From Terrimesophilobacter sp964651535 (GTDB lineage Bacteria > Actinomycetota > Actinomycetes > Actinomycetales > Microbacteriaceae): 64,000 bases of DNA. The notes under the pieces were generated by a model. It did not search any database. It was not told where the DNA came from and saw nothing but the letters and a program-made list of their open reading frames with translations. Shown one piece after another: positions 36,426 to 43,345 of this stretch. A program made the position numbers and the translations under genes. The first letter of the stretch is position 1. Each line of letters opens with the position of its first letter. The stretch is taken from the NCBI GenBank assembly GCA_964651535.1, contig CAZYYE010000001.1:434001-498000 (forward strand), in the 5' to 3' direction.

Positions 36426-37243
36426 TGGACGAGCTTGCTGAGGCGTCCACCCCAGCTGAGCCTCGGTGCTGGTGGTGCGGTGACCCGGCAGATTCGAGAG
36501 AACACAAGTTCAAGCAATCTGAGTTGAAGCTCAACAACGGCTCCGGCAGCTGGACGGGTGATGCGGCAGTCGTCCATGGTGGTCACGGTAGGGAGCTCAA
36601 GCCCGTGCAAGGCCCCAACTCCACCCACGTGAAGTTCGAACGGTCGATGTGTCAAAACTGCAACAACGCTCGCAGCCAGCCCTTCGACCGCGCCTACGAC
36701 CAGTTCATCGAACACATGTCGGCGAATGAGGCCACTATCGGTGTGGATCGACGTTTCCGTTTCTCCGACATCTATGGTTCAGATTGGCCCGCTCAACGCG
36801 TCAACCTGATCAAGTATTGGGTGAAGCACGTGTGCTGCATGGCTGCACAGAATGGCCTGGCCATACCGCAGCGACTCCTCGACTACCTCGATGGCAGCGA
36901 AGGGGGCGCACCACCTCACATCCAGTTGGACATGTTGATACAGGCCGATCTTCTGCGGCTCCGACTGTATGAGCAAATGGACTACGGATCGTTCATCGGC
37001 GACGTGACGGGGTGGACTAGGCCCGGCGAAGGTCTGGTAGCAATCGACGGGCACACCATGTGGGGGTGGGTGATGGTGCCTTACACGTTCGATGTGCTGG
37101 AGGAGCTCGGCACAACGACGTTCGAGGGCGATCTCGTCCAGATGGGCTTCATCAGTCAGGTGTCGGAGGAGTACACGCTGGACCCTACCGATCTAATGGC
37201 GAGTGATCTTCTCTCGCACTATCGCGAGCACAAGGACGACTAG
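36422..37243 (+). CDS. HNH-type nuclease-like protein
   Basis: A 273-residue protein whose first 90 residues carry an HNH-like pattern: C16-W-W-C19, E27-H28, C77-x2-C80, and N81-N82, i.e. CWWCG...EHKF...CQNCNN. The remaining ~180 residues are a helical and beta region without a known motif (LIKYWVKHVCCMAAQNGL; GDVTGWTRPGEGL). ATG overlaps the HEPN gene stop (ATGA). With an RNase-like HEPN partner this is a potential DNA/RNA dual-nuclease defence module. The effector role of the HNH part is inferred. Confidence 0.72.
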   Translation: MMDELAEASTPAEPRCWWCGDPADSREHKFKQSELKLNNGSGSWTGDAAVVHGGHGRELKPVQGPNSTHVKFERSMCQNCNNARSQPFDRAYDQFIEHMSANEATIGVDRRFRFSDIYGSDWPAQRVNLIKYWVKHVCCMAAQNGLAIPQRLLDYLDGSEGGAPPHIQLDMLIQADLLRLRLYEQMDYGSFIGDVTGWTRPGEGLVAIDGHTMWGWVMVPYTFDVLEELGTTTFEGDLVQMGFISQVSEEYTLDPTDLMASDLLSHYREHKDD

Positions 37244-37258
37244 TTGTGCGGGGGCATG

Positions 37259-38122
37259 TCAATCCCCCGAGGGAACTGGCGTGTCATCGAGCGCATCATC
37301 CCCGTCTTCGAGCACTACTGGTTCGCTGACCCCAAAATCCTCGCGGGCGCTGTGCAGCTTGTCCCGACGCCGGTCCTCGATTCGCCGCTGAACGACCATC
37401 TCGTCCTGCGCCTGATACCGGGCGAAGTCGAAAGCCTTCCGATCACCATGAGCGATGGCGTTTCGCAAGTCCTCATCGCGTGCCATCACAGCAGCGATTG
37501 CGCGAACCTCAGCTGACGTGCGGCCCATCCCCGGTCGGTCCGGGTAACGCCCCATGTGACGCATCTCGTTCGTCAGGCCACGAAGCGAGGACATGATGTC
37601 AGAGAACATCTCTGGCACCTCGGGTGGGCGCGGTGCCTCGACTTGATCTTCTGCTTCGGGTATCTCACCGATCTTCCTCTCTAGATCGGGCCACCACCGT
37701 TCGAAAGCCTTCTTTACGTCGATCGTCGACTTGGCCGATTCCGCGACTGACTCGACCAGCCGCAGGGTGCCCAACCTGTCGGCTTGCACTCCGTTGAACT
37801 GCTTCAGTGGTTCTTCGAGTGCGGCGGGCGCGAAGCCCAGTGTCACCGGCACCACTCGCGCATCGTCGTTGATTCGCTTGGCGAGTGCTCCCGCCTCAAA
37901 GTTGAGCCAGGGTGAGGTCAAGTTCTCCTGTGTCACGCAGAGCACGCCGAAGTCGGTGTCGTTAAGCCAGGTGTTGATCTCATTGTTCCACCGCTGACCC
38001 GCGCGGATGTCCTCAGATGAAGCGAAGCACTCCACACTTTGAATAACGTCCTGCAGCCATTCTCTCAAAGCGTCTGCGAGCAGACCGCTACGTGGCCCTG
38101 ACCAACTCACGAATACCTTCAC
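37259..38122 (-). CDS. TIR-domain protein
   Basis: A 287-residue protein from GTG 38122 (a GTG at 38164 would add 14 residues; neither has a clear ribosome site). The N-terminal TIR fold is plain: KVFVSWSGPRSGLLADALREW, SSEDIRAGQRWNNEIN, DFGVLCVTQENL, and the SPWLNFEAGALAK helix with the Glu expected for NADase activity. The C-terminal ~130 residues are helical and acidic with no known domain. TIR proteins in bacteria serve as NAD-degrading or cyclic-ADP-ribose-producing defence effectors. It is convergent with the HNH gene (15-bp gap), and no ThsA-like partner is present. Confidence 0.78.
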   Translation of the reverse strand: MKVFVSWSGPRSGLLADALREWLQDVIQSVECFASSEDIRAGQRWNNEINTWLNDTDFGVLCVTQENLTSPWLNFEAGALAKRINDDARVVPVTLGFAPAALEEPLKQFNGVQADRLGTLRLVESVAESAKSTIDVKKAFERWWPDLERKIGEIPEAEDQVEAPRPPEVPEMFSDIMSSLRGLTNEMRHMGRYPDRPGMGRTSAEVRAIAAVMARDEDLRNAIAHGDRKAFDFARYQAQDEMVVQRRIEDRRRDKLHSAREDFGVSEPVVLEDGDDALDDTPVPSGD

Positions 38123-38325
38123 GCGGTCAGCATATCGAGATGGGCTCGCACTCGGGGGTAACACTAATGGCGTTCGCGAAAATCTATCGGGACCAAGCAG
38201 AGCGGACGGTTCGCCGCCGCTGCCTCCGCAAAGTCGTTATCATCCACACTGTCAACATGGGGACGACCACGAGGCCACCGGTGCACCTGCGTGTCACTGG
38301 AGACTCCACGGGGCCGAGGGCGACA

Positions 38326-38925
38326 CTACTGAGCCAGCGTGCCCAATTCCGCCCACCACTCCAGCCGGGATGAGCGCCCAGAATAGTCAGCTCGACGGTT
38401 CGCTCCGCTGGGACTCGGTAGCACGAACACACGGGCTGGTCCGATCGACCATGCCTGAAGGCCGAGGCCCGGGCGTGCGTGGCCGAATGAACGTGCCACG
38501 GCGCGAGCCCCTTCCAGGCTTGTGAAGGCGAGAAAATGCGGCTGACACTCCGCCATTGATTGGGCCAGCCCTGGAACGTCGTATTTTAGTCCGCGATCGT
38601 GGGACTGAGTGACTCCCGGCGCAAGGTCAGTCAACCCGAGTCCGTGCGTCGGGAGGGTCCGGTCGTCGTCTGGACTTAGTCGGACTGGTGATAGTCCCGA
38701 CTCGAATAGTAGAGTCCAAAACTCATTGCCCGGCCCGGCATAATAGTGGCCGCGGTTGGCCGAGCGTTCGGCAACCGCAGTGCCACAGAACACGACCCTG
38801 AGACCCGGGGCGAGGATTGATGCGAGGCCAGTCACGAATCTAACGTAGCCCGAATCAACGGCTTGGCCGCGAAGCAGAGCTGAGGACCAACGCCCCCCGA
38901 GGAAACTGAAGTCAAGGCAATTCAA
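38326..38925 (-). CDS. Mug-like uracil/mismatch DNA glycosylase family protein
   Basis: A 199-residue protein (TTG start 38925; a GTG at 38835 would begin closer to the domain). It has the UDG-fold pattern VVFCGTAVAERSANRGHYYAGP then GNEFW, GLTDLAPGV, and a C-terminal VFVLPSPSGANRR. In classical Mug the first motif is GINPG with the catalytic Asn; here it is GTAVA, so standard chemistry is in doubt. It overlaps the upstream gene by 14 bp. Likely a base-excision or nucleic-acid-binding enzyme in an operon with three small proteins. Confidence 0.75.
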   Translation of the reverse strand: MNCLDFSFLGGRWSSALLRGQAVDSGYVRFVTGLASILAPGLRVVFCGTAVAERSANRGHYYAGPGNEFWTLLFESGLSPVRLSPDDDRTLPTHGLGLTDLAPGVTQSHDRGLKYDVPGLAQSMAECQPHFLAFTSLEGARAVARSFGHARPGLGLQAWSIGPARVFVLPSPSGANRRADYSGRSSRLEWWAELGTLAQ

Positions 38926-39484
38926 TCGAAACCGAGGCTAGGGTGCGGACGAGGAACCAACCTCCCTGCTGCCGCTGGTACCACAACTCTCGGACTTTAG
39001 CCTGTGTGCTGATTCGACCGCGACTCATCCCGACTCCGTGAGGTTCGTAGGTGAACCTGAGGTAACTGGCGTGGACTTCGCTCATCGGTTGGAAATCGTC
39101 AATTAGTCCGACTGCTTGACGGTCTCGGTCCCATCCATGCACTTGATCTGGGGTCCAGCTCGGCAAAATAGCGTCGCGGACGGCAACCTTTCCATCCAAC
39201 CGCTGTGTGCTTGGCGCGCCATGCAGTCCGCTCAAGGGGTGTGCAGTGAACGGAGCGGTCAGCCGGGGAAGTTTCTCTGGCTTCGTGGACCAATAGCCTT
39301 GCCACGTCATCCCCTCGGCAAAGTAGTGGACTGGAATTCCCCGCGCGCTAGGTTGACCGCCTGTGATCGCATGTGCTTGCGCCCAACCGTCGCTAATTCC
39401 GGTGACGAGCACCAATCGCAACTTTTGACCAGTCTTGTACGCGGACTCGTCAAGCCACAGTTCGCCAACTTGGGGTTCCTTCAT
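38912..39484 (-). CDS. Hypothetical protein linked to the Mug-like gene
   Basis: A 190-residue protein from ATG 39484 (ATGA overlap with the gene before it). It begins KEPQVGELWLDES and has beta-rich segments (LRLVLVTGISDGWAQAHAI, HYFAEGMTWQGYW) and a C-terminus rich in Arg/Trp (VRELWYQRQQGGWFLVRTL). No family recognised. The tight coupling to the glycosylase-like gene implies a joint function. Confidence 0.55.
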   Translation of the reverse strand: MKEPQVGELWLDESAYKTGQKLRLVLVTGISDGWAQAHAITGGQPSARGIPVHYFAEGMTWQGYWSTKPEKLPRLTAPFTAHPLSGLHGAPSTQRLDGKVAVRDAILPSWTPDQVHGWDRDRQAVGLIDDFQPMSEVHASYLRFTYEPHGVGMSRGRISTQAKVRELWYQRQQGGWFLVRTLASVSIELP

Positions 39485-39633
39485 TGGCCAGTCGGGTCTG
39501 TGCCGAACAGCCAGTGGGTGTACGCGGCAAGGTTCTTCCCGTACTTCTCGCACCACTCGGGGTCGGATTCGAAATCGTGGGTTACCTGCAGACCTATCGG
39601 GTTCTCGTCAGGCTTGGCCTCTGTCGGCTCCAT
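39481..39633 (-). CDS. 50-residue hypothetical protein
   Basis: ATG 39633 is preceded by AGGA. The peptide starts MEPTEAKPDENPIGLQVTHD and ends YTHWLFGTDPTGQ. Its stop overlaps the next gene start (ATGA), so it belongs to the leftward Mug-like operon. A longer open frame reaches 39747 without a good start. No function assigned. Confidence 0.45.
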   Translation of the reverse strand: MEPTEAKPDENPIGLQVTHDFESDPEWCEKYGKNLAAYTHWLFGTDPTGQ

Positions 39634-39674
39634 AATCCTATGATCCCACCACCCACTGACACCCCAGTATGCGA

Positions 39675-39818
39675 CTAGCCGATTCTGGTCGGCTTGCACT
39701 GGTGGCAGACCCAGCCCTTGTCGGTCGGCGGCATCGGCAGGAGGCAAGCAGGGCAGTTGGGCGTGAACACGTCAAGCTCCTCCGCGTCCCGCCAACGTCC
39801 TTCAACCAGTTCGCCCAT
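39675..39818 (-). CDS. Small zinc-knuckle protein
   Basis: A 47-residue protein from ATG 39818, preceded by GGGTGG. It contains CPACLLPMPPTDKGWVCHQC, a four-Cys zinc ribbon with spacing CxxC-x12-CxxC. It is the first gene of the leftward cluster ending with the Mug-like gene and lies 41 bp before the next small gene. Role unknown, probably nucleic-acid binding. Confidence 0.5.
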   Translation of the reverse strand: MGELVEGRWRDAEELDVFTPNCPACLLPMPPTDKGWVCHQCKPTRIG

Positions 39819-40005
39819 GCCACCCGATGGTACCCCTGAGTACACGGACGCCGGTCTCTTGACCTGAGAACCTGTGGATGCCCCCGAAATACTGGCAAAG
39901 GCACACGAGGTCACGAGAGACCCCTTGGAGCGCCAAAGGAAGCATATTCGGGCGGAAGGCCGTCATAGAATGCAGTCACTACCCGCCAATTTGAGGTCAG
40001 AGACC

Positions 40006-40206
40006 ATGCCGACAGGAACCAAGCATCAGAAGTTCTTCGAGATCGACGGCCAGCCAGACGTCTACTACGGAGAGGACTGCCGCTGCACGATCGGTGAGGA
40101 TCACAATGACGGCGACGACTACGCGCTGAGCAGTTACATCAGTGAGTCGGATGCCGAGGATATCTGGGATTCGAGTGGCCAAGACGAGGACTACGACTTC
40201 CGATAG
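40006..40206 (+). CDS. Very acidic 66-residue protein
   Basis: From ATG 40006 the protein has about 19 Asp/Glu and about 4 Lys/Arg in 66 residues, with GEDHNDGDDYALSSY and a closing DSSGQDEDYDFR. The open frame begins at 39874, but the acidic core starts here. Such charge is typical of DNA-mimic or inhibitor proteins, or of antitoxin-like partners. No family recognised, and no coupling with neighbours. Confidence 0.5.
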   Translation: MPTGTKHQKFFEIDGQPDVYYGEDCRCTIGEDHNDGDDYALSSYISESDAEDIWDSSGQDEDYDFR

Positions 40207-40277
40207 GTGAACGCGTTGAATGAGGGTTTGACGCCTTAGAGTTGCTGAAATGCACCTGGTCAACCGATTGGATTCCC

Positions 40278-40436
40278 ATGGCCGAAAAATCGTTCCTCGA
40301 CTCGCTCGTCGGGGCATGGCGCTCGAACCTCGAAGCTGACGACTACGACGAGGATGTCAGTGACGAACTTCTCGCGACAATTGAAGAGGTCTCGCCCGAG
40401 ACTTACAAGAAGATTGCAGGCGAGTACGGCATGTGA
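40278..40436 (+). CDS. Acidic 52-residue protein
   Basis: From ATG 40278 the peptide reads MAEKSFLDSLVGAWRSNLEA and ends with an acidic helix (DVSDELLATIEEVSPETYKK). It follows the acidic 66-residue gene by 71 bp in the same direction. No family recognised; it could be a small regulatory protein. Confidence 0.45.
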   Translation: MAEKSFLDSLVGAWRSNLEADDYDEDVSDELLATIEEVSPETYKKIAGEYGM

Positions 40437-40567
40437 GTTGCAGGTCTAGCTTCTGTGTCCCTGCGGAATAAGACCATCGATCTTGGTTCGGCTGAATGTC
40501 CCCCTGCCCTGACACGATGGGGCCATGGCACACATGACAGACCCCGTTCCACAGCAACCAGGCCGTA

Positions 40568-41074
40568 TCAATCGCTTTCGTACGGCTCCCGTCGCTCCTC
40601 TTCAGCACGCCACAACAAAGTCAACGCCAGGCACATCGCCGCGCCCTTCAACGACTGAAACTGCGGGTCGGATCTCGCAACCTCTAACGCCCACTCGAAA
40701 TCTGCACCCATCGCGAACCCCGCATCAACAACCGGCAGCAGCAAAGTGGCAAGCTCCGCAACCATCGGAGCGATTGACACTGCGGTCGCCAAAGGGTGGT
40801 TTCCCTCGGACAATCCATCAAACCCGGACAGTTGTGATTCCCAAGCCGCATCGGACCACACATCCCCTGAGGCCGTAAGCCCGAGGGCCACACCGTCACC
40901 CTCCCCATGTGTGCCACCCGACCGGTCGGTGACTAGCCAGAACGAACCGACCCAGCAGACACAGAACTCCGAACCGTCCTGAGCCATCTCGCGACTGACC
41001 GTCATCCGGCGAGTCCAGTCGACTCCGGCATATTCACCGATCTGAAACGCGGTTGATAATTGACGCATTCCCAT
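40568..41074 (-). CDS. Hypothetical protein of the satellite module, 168 residues
   Basis: ATG 41074 begins 4 nt past the stop of the upstream TerS-like gene; a TTG at 41080 overlaps that stop. The protein has a beta-rich N-terminal half (DGSEFCVCWVGSFWLVTDRS) and a helical C-terminal half (MVAELATLLLPVVDAG, ALTLLWRAEEERRE). No family recognised. Operon position suggests co-function with the TerS-like protein. Confidence 0.55.
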   Translation of the reverse strand: MGMRQLSTAFQIGEYAGVDWTRRMTVSREMAQDGSEFCVCWVGSFWLVTDRSGGTHGEGDGVALGLTASGDVWSDAAWESQLSGFDGLSEGNHPLATAVSIAPMVAELATLLLPVVDAGFAMGADFEWALEVARSDPQFQSLKGAAMCLALTLLWRAEEERREPYESD

Positions 41075-41076
41075 GA

Positions 41077-41547
41077 TCAAGCCTGCCTCTCCAACACTGT
41101 GTTCATTCGCTCCACCCCGTCAACAGAAGTGCGGATTGCCCCCAGAATGGCACCGACGATGCCCTGACTTTCGGCCATTCCGCCATCGTCCGGCTCCTGC
41201 CGCAGCAGATTGACGTAAGAACGCATGAGCGCGTCCATACCCTGGGCCGCATTTTGGAACTCCCGAGCCGATTCTGCTTTCCCCAGCCGTATTCGGGCAG
41301 TCTCCAAATCGCCCAAAATGGCCAAGCCCAACGCGGCTCGGCGAGCTTTCGCGTCTGTCTGCGCCGCAGCGGTTGCCTTGGCAGTCACCGACCGGTCAAA
41401 ATCCAAGCCGAGTGTCGCCGCGTGTTTAGCCACAGTTGCCTTGGATCGTTGCATTTTCCTGGCGATGGAATGCAGCGCCAACCCTTGACCATGTAGAAGT
41501 CTCAACGTGGTGTCCTCTTCAGGCACCCATAGGTTAGGCGCGGTCAT
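41077..41547 (-). CDS. Helix-turn-helix protein resembling a phage terminase small subunit
   Basis: A 156-residue protein from ATG 41547. The N-terminus is an HTH of the kind seen in actinophage TerS-like proteins (VPEEDTTLRLLHGQGLALHS, IARKMQRSKATVAKHAATLG), followed by the typical FDRSVTAKATAAAQTDAKARRAALG linker helix region (two adjacent stretches) and a long helical tail. In satellites a TerS homologue can redirect helper packaging. It overlaps the upstream gene by 14 bp. It could also be a plain DNA-binding regulator. Confidence 0.6.
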   Translation of the reverse strand: MTAPNLWVPEEDTTLRLLHGQGLALHSIARKMQRSKATVAKHAATLGLDFDRSVTAKATAAAQTDAKARRAALGLAILGDLETARIRLGKAESAREFQNAAQGMDALMRSYVNLLRQEPDDGGMAESQGIVGAILGAIRTSVDGVERMNTVLERQA

Positions 41548-42313
41548 CAGCTGCTCCGTTCTGAGCCTCAGGGCCGAGCGTGTCAAGACGCGTGACTGCC
41601 TGTTCAACCTCTGCAGTCGCCGGGTCGTCATCAAACGCCGCCCGATACTCGTCAATATTTGCCTGATACAGCGCTGTGCGAGCTTCCAGTGACACCGAAC
41701 CGCCCACCGCCTCGCCGATAACTGATCGCCAAGCCGCACTGTGGCGTGTGGCTTGCTGAGCCGCGACCGCCGCGATAGCCTTCTCGTCCCCCAGCCCAGC
41801 AAGCCGCGCGAGGACGGCCTGCGAAACTTCAGCGAACACACCATCTGGGTCACCCGATTCAATTGCCAAATCGGAGTCCAAGTGGTCGAGGATCGCGGAC
41901 AATCGACGCCGGTCCGCATTGTCGATGACCTGCGAAAGACTCCGACCTGCAGCCAACAGTGCGCGGACCTTGGTCCATTCGTTTCTCGCAACGGCCACTG
42001 AATTAGCGTCAGTCGCAGCGATCTGCTCGAACGCAGCCTTCGCCGCGTCATCCGCACTGCCAGTGTCCTGCAGGGCTGCCGCGTCTAGTGTCTGGGCAAG
42101 TTCCGCCCGCGCTGCCTGAACTCGCCGGGAGCGCTCGCGGGTGATGGCGCTTTGGCTCCAGTTCGGGTCGTGGAACTGCACTGCGTCCCGCAATGCTGCC
42201 TGATACGTTGCGAACGCTTCTGCATAGGTTGAAACGCCGGGTGTTAGTGCCCGGTTGGCTGGGAACTTGCTCCCTATTACCACTGCTAGCGCTTCCGCGA
42301 ATTGGTTGTTCAT
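41534..42313 (-). CDS. Long helical hypothetical protein at the right end of the element
   Basis: A 259-residue protein from ATG 42313, which follows AAAGGGA. It is almost entirely predicted helical and rich in Ala/Asp/Glu, with the pattern ERSRRVQAARAELAQTLDAA and repeated AALxxx segments, like phage scaffold or coiled-coil proteins. It is the first gene of a leftward operon with the TerS-like gene. No family recognised. Confidence 0.55.
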   Translation of the reverse strand: MNNQFAEALAVVIGSKFPANRALTPGVSTYAEAFATYQAALRDAVQFHDPNWSQSAITRERSRRVQAARAELAQTLDAAALQDTGSADDAAKAAFEQIAATDANSVAVARNEWTKVRALLAAGRSLSQVIDNADRRRLSAILDHLDSDLAIESGDPDGVFAEVSQAVLARLAGLGDEKAIAAVAAQQATRHSAAWRSVIGEAVGGSVSLEARTALYQANIDEYRAAFDDDPATAEVEQAVTRLDTLGPEAQNGAADDRA

Positions 42314-42369
42314 TTTGTGTTTCCCTTTCTGGTTGCCCTGTTGGGCTGGGTGGCCCTCGCCAGCGGACG

Positions 42370-42391
42370 CTGACAAGGGGTTTTTTGTCAG
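42370..42391 (-). terminator. Hairpin overlapping the alternative integrase stop codon
   Basis: CTGACAA (42370-42376) and TTGTCAG (42385-42391) are perfect 7-bp arms around GGGGTTTT. The TGA that would end integrase in the excised circle (42390-42388, minus strand) lies within the right arm. The hairpin may end int transcription in the circular form; it has no strong T-run, so this is tentative. Confidence 0.5.
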
Positions 42392-42425
42392 GCCGCGCGA
42401 GGCGCGTCCAGTTGGAACTCAAATG

Positions 42426-42455
42426 CCGGGAAACTCGGAGTAGGGGGGTGATGGC
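42426..42455. other. attR: right junction of the integrated element
   Basis: CCGGGAAACTC (42426-42436) is the element-side arm, the perfect reverse complement of the arm at 28673-28683, and GATGGC (42450-42455) is the second copy of the core. From 42451 the host flp frame resumes as MAAVAFAGLL. Confidence 0.85.
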
Positions 42456-42558
42456 GGCTGTGGCATTCGCCGGACTCCTCGTCGCCATTTTCCGAAGCGA
42501 CGAGGTCCGCGGCATCCTGTTGGATCTCGTGCAGCGTGCGCTGTCGTTCAGCGGTTGA
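42451..42558 (+). pseudogene. DUF4244 Flp-like pilin, 3' fragment
   Basis: Codons 25-59 of the pilin: AAVAFAGLLVAIFRSDEVRG, then ILLDLVQRALSFSG and TGA at 42556. It lacks its own start region and the leader, which are at 28585. Joined at GATGGC the two halves are exactly in frame. The next gene (TadE-like) begins inside its last codons, as in an intact tad operon. Confidence 0.9.
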
Positions 42559-42889
42559 CGGCGCTCCCGAATCCGGCAGCGTCACGGCCGAATTCGTTGC
42601 CGTGATCCCGGCGGTCATCCTCGTCCTTGCTCTCTGTCTCGGAGGAATGCAACTTGCCACGCGGCAGCTTCAGCTCCAGGATGCCGCCGCGCTTGCGGCG
42701 CGAGGCGCCGCACGGGGATCGTCGGCCGAGGCGATCGTGCATTCGCTCGTGCCCGGCGCCTCGGCGCGCACAGAGTTTCGGGGAAACCTCGTGTGCGTCC
42801 GCGTTGGGGCCGTGGGCAATCCCCTGTCGACCCTGCTCGGTGCCGTGACCCTGTCGGCATCGAGCTGCGCGCTCTCGGGCGGCCGCTAG
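42536..42889 (+). CDS. tadE: TadE-like pilus protein
   Basis: A 117-residue protein with the TadE-like N-terminus SGSVTAEFVAVIPAVILVLALC (split: GSVTAEFVAVIPA plus hydrophobic helix) and the QDAAALAARGAARG motif typical of actinobacterial TadE (Rv3655c-like). GTG 42536 overlaps the flp end by 23 bp. In Tad systems such minor pseudopilins assist Flp pilus assembly or secretion. The gene is intact, but upstream tad genes are broken. Confidence 0.8.
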   Translation: MRCRSAVDGAPESGSVTAEFVAVIPAVILVLALCLGGMQLATRQLQLQDAAALAARGAARGSSAEAIVHSLVPGASARTEFRGNLVCVRVGAVGNPLSTLLGAVTLSASSCALSGGR

Positions 42890-43275
42890 TGCGCTCCCCT
42901 TCTGCCGCGCCCACCACCGACAGCCGGTGGGCCGGGAACGACGATCGGGGCTCCGGATCCCTTCTGGCCATCGCGATAGTCGCTGCGACTCTCGCGTGCG
43001 TCATGCTCGTCCTGCCGTTCAGTGCTGTGCTGGTCGCGAGGGCGAGAGTGACGGGCGCGGCGGATGCCGCGGCGCTCGCGGCGGCGGATGCCGCGAGCGG
43101 TATTTCGCCTGGCATCCCGTGCCGGATCGCGTCCGCCGTCGCACGGGCAAATGGGGGCGAGTTGCGGGATTGTCTGGCCGATGGGGTTATTGTGACCGTG
43201 AGAGTCAGTACGGCGATCTTCGGGTTCCCGGTGTCGTCGTCCGCCACTGCCGGGCCGGCTTCTGCAGGGCGTTGA
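42889..43275 (+). CDS. TadE/Rv3654c-like secreted protein
   Basis: A 128-residue protein from GTG 42889 (shares one base with the tadE stop). It has a single hydrophobic segment with GSGSLLAIAIVAATLACVML and the helicase/Flp-type AARARVTGAADAAALAAADAASG-like repeat, shared with the Rv3654c family, and a Cys pair (C90/C103 area). It closes the tad operon. Confidence 0.75.
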   Translation: MRSPSAAPTTDSRWAGNDDRGSGSLLAIAIVAATLACVMLVLPFSAVLVARARVTGAADAAALAAADAASGISPGIPCRIASAVARANGGELRDCLADGVIVTVRVSTAIFGFPVSSSATAGPASAGR

Positions 43276-43345
43276 CGCGGTGCGCGTGCTGGTTCTGTGT
43301 GTATGGTGTCCCCTGTCGCAGAAGTTCAGAACCTGAAGGAGTCGC

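Larger units (their letters stand above)
28656..42455. mobile_element. 13.8-kb serine-integrase island inserted in the flp pilin gene
   Basis: Boundaries are set by the exact restoration of the DUF4244 frame when 13,794 bp between the two GATGGC copies are removed. Contents: large serine integrase and four coupled small genes (left), iteron-like array plus prim-pol/helicase, a defence-like centre (winged-helix/HEPN/HNH operon, TIR, Mug-like operon), two small acidic proteins, and three genes including a TerS-like HTH protein (right). I find no portal, capsid, tail, lysis, relaxase or FtsK/Tra gene. This fits a satellite-like or mobilisable replicating island. The classification is an inference; the insertion itself is directly visible. 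Confidence 0.9.

Noticed and set aside
37259..38164. Thoeris system
   Set aside because: Only the TIR gene is present; no ThsA-like SIR2/SLOG gene occurs nearby.
39874..40005. N-terminal extension of the acidic protein
   Set aside because: This part is unlike the acidic core and crosses an intergenic-looking region; the ATG at 40006 is a better start.
40006..40436. Toxin-antitoxin pair
   Set aside because: Both proteins are acidic, not coupled and no toxin-like fold is recognisable; kept only as unknown small genes.
28662..42449. Island as a complete prophage or integrative conjugative element
   Set aside because: No portal, capsid, tail, lysis, relaxase or FtsK/Tra gene can be seen; only a TerS-like HTH and a replication protein.
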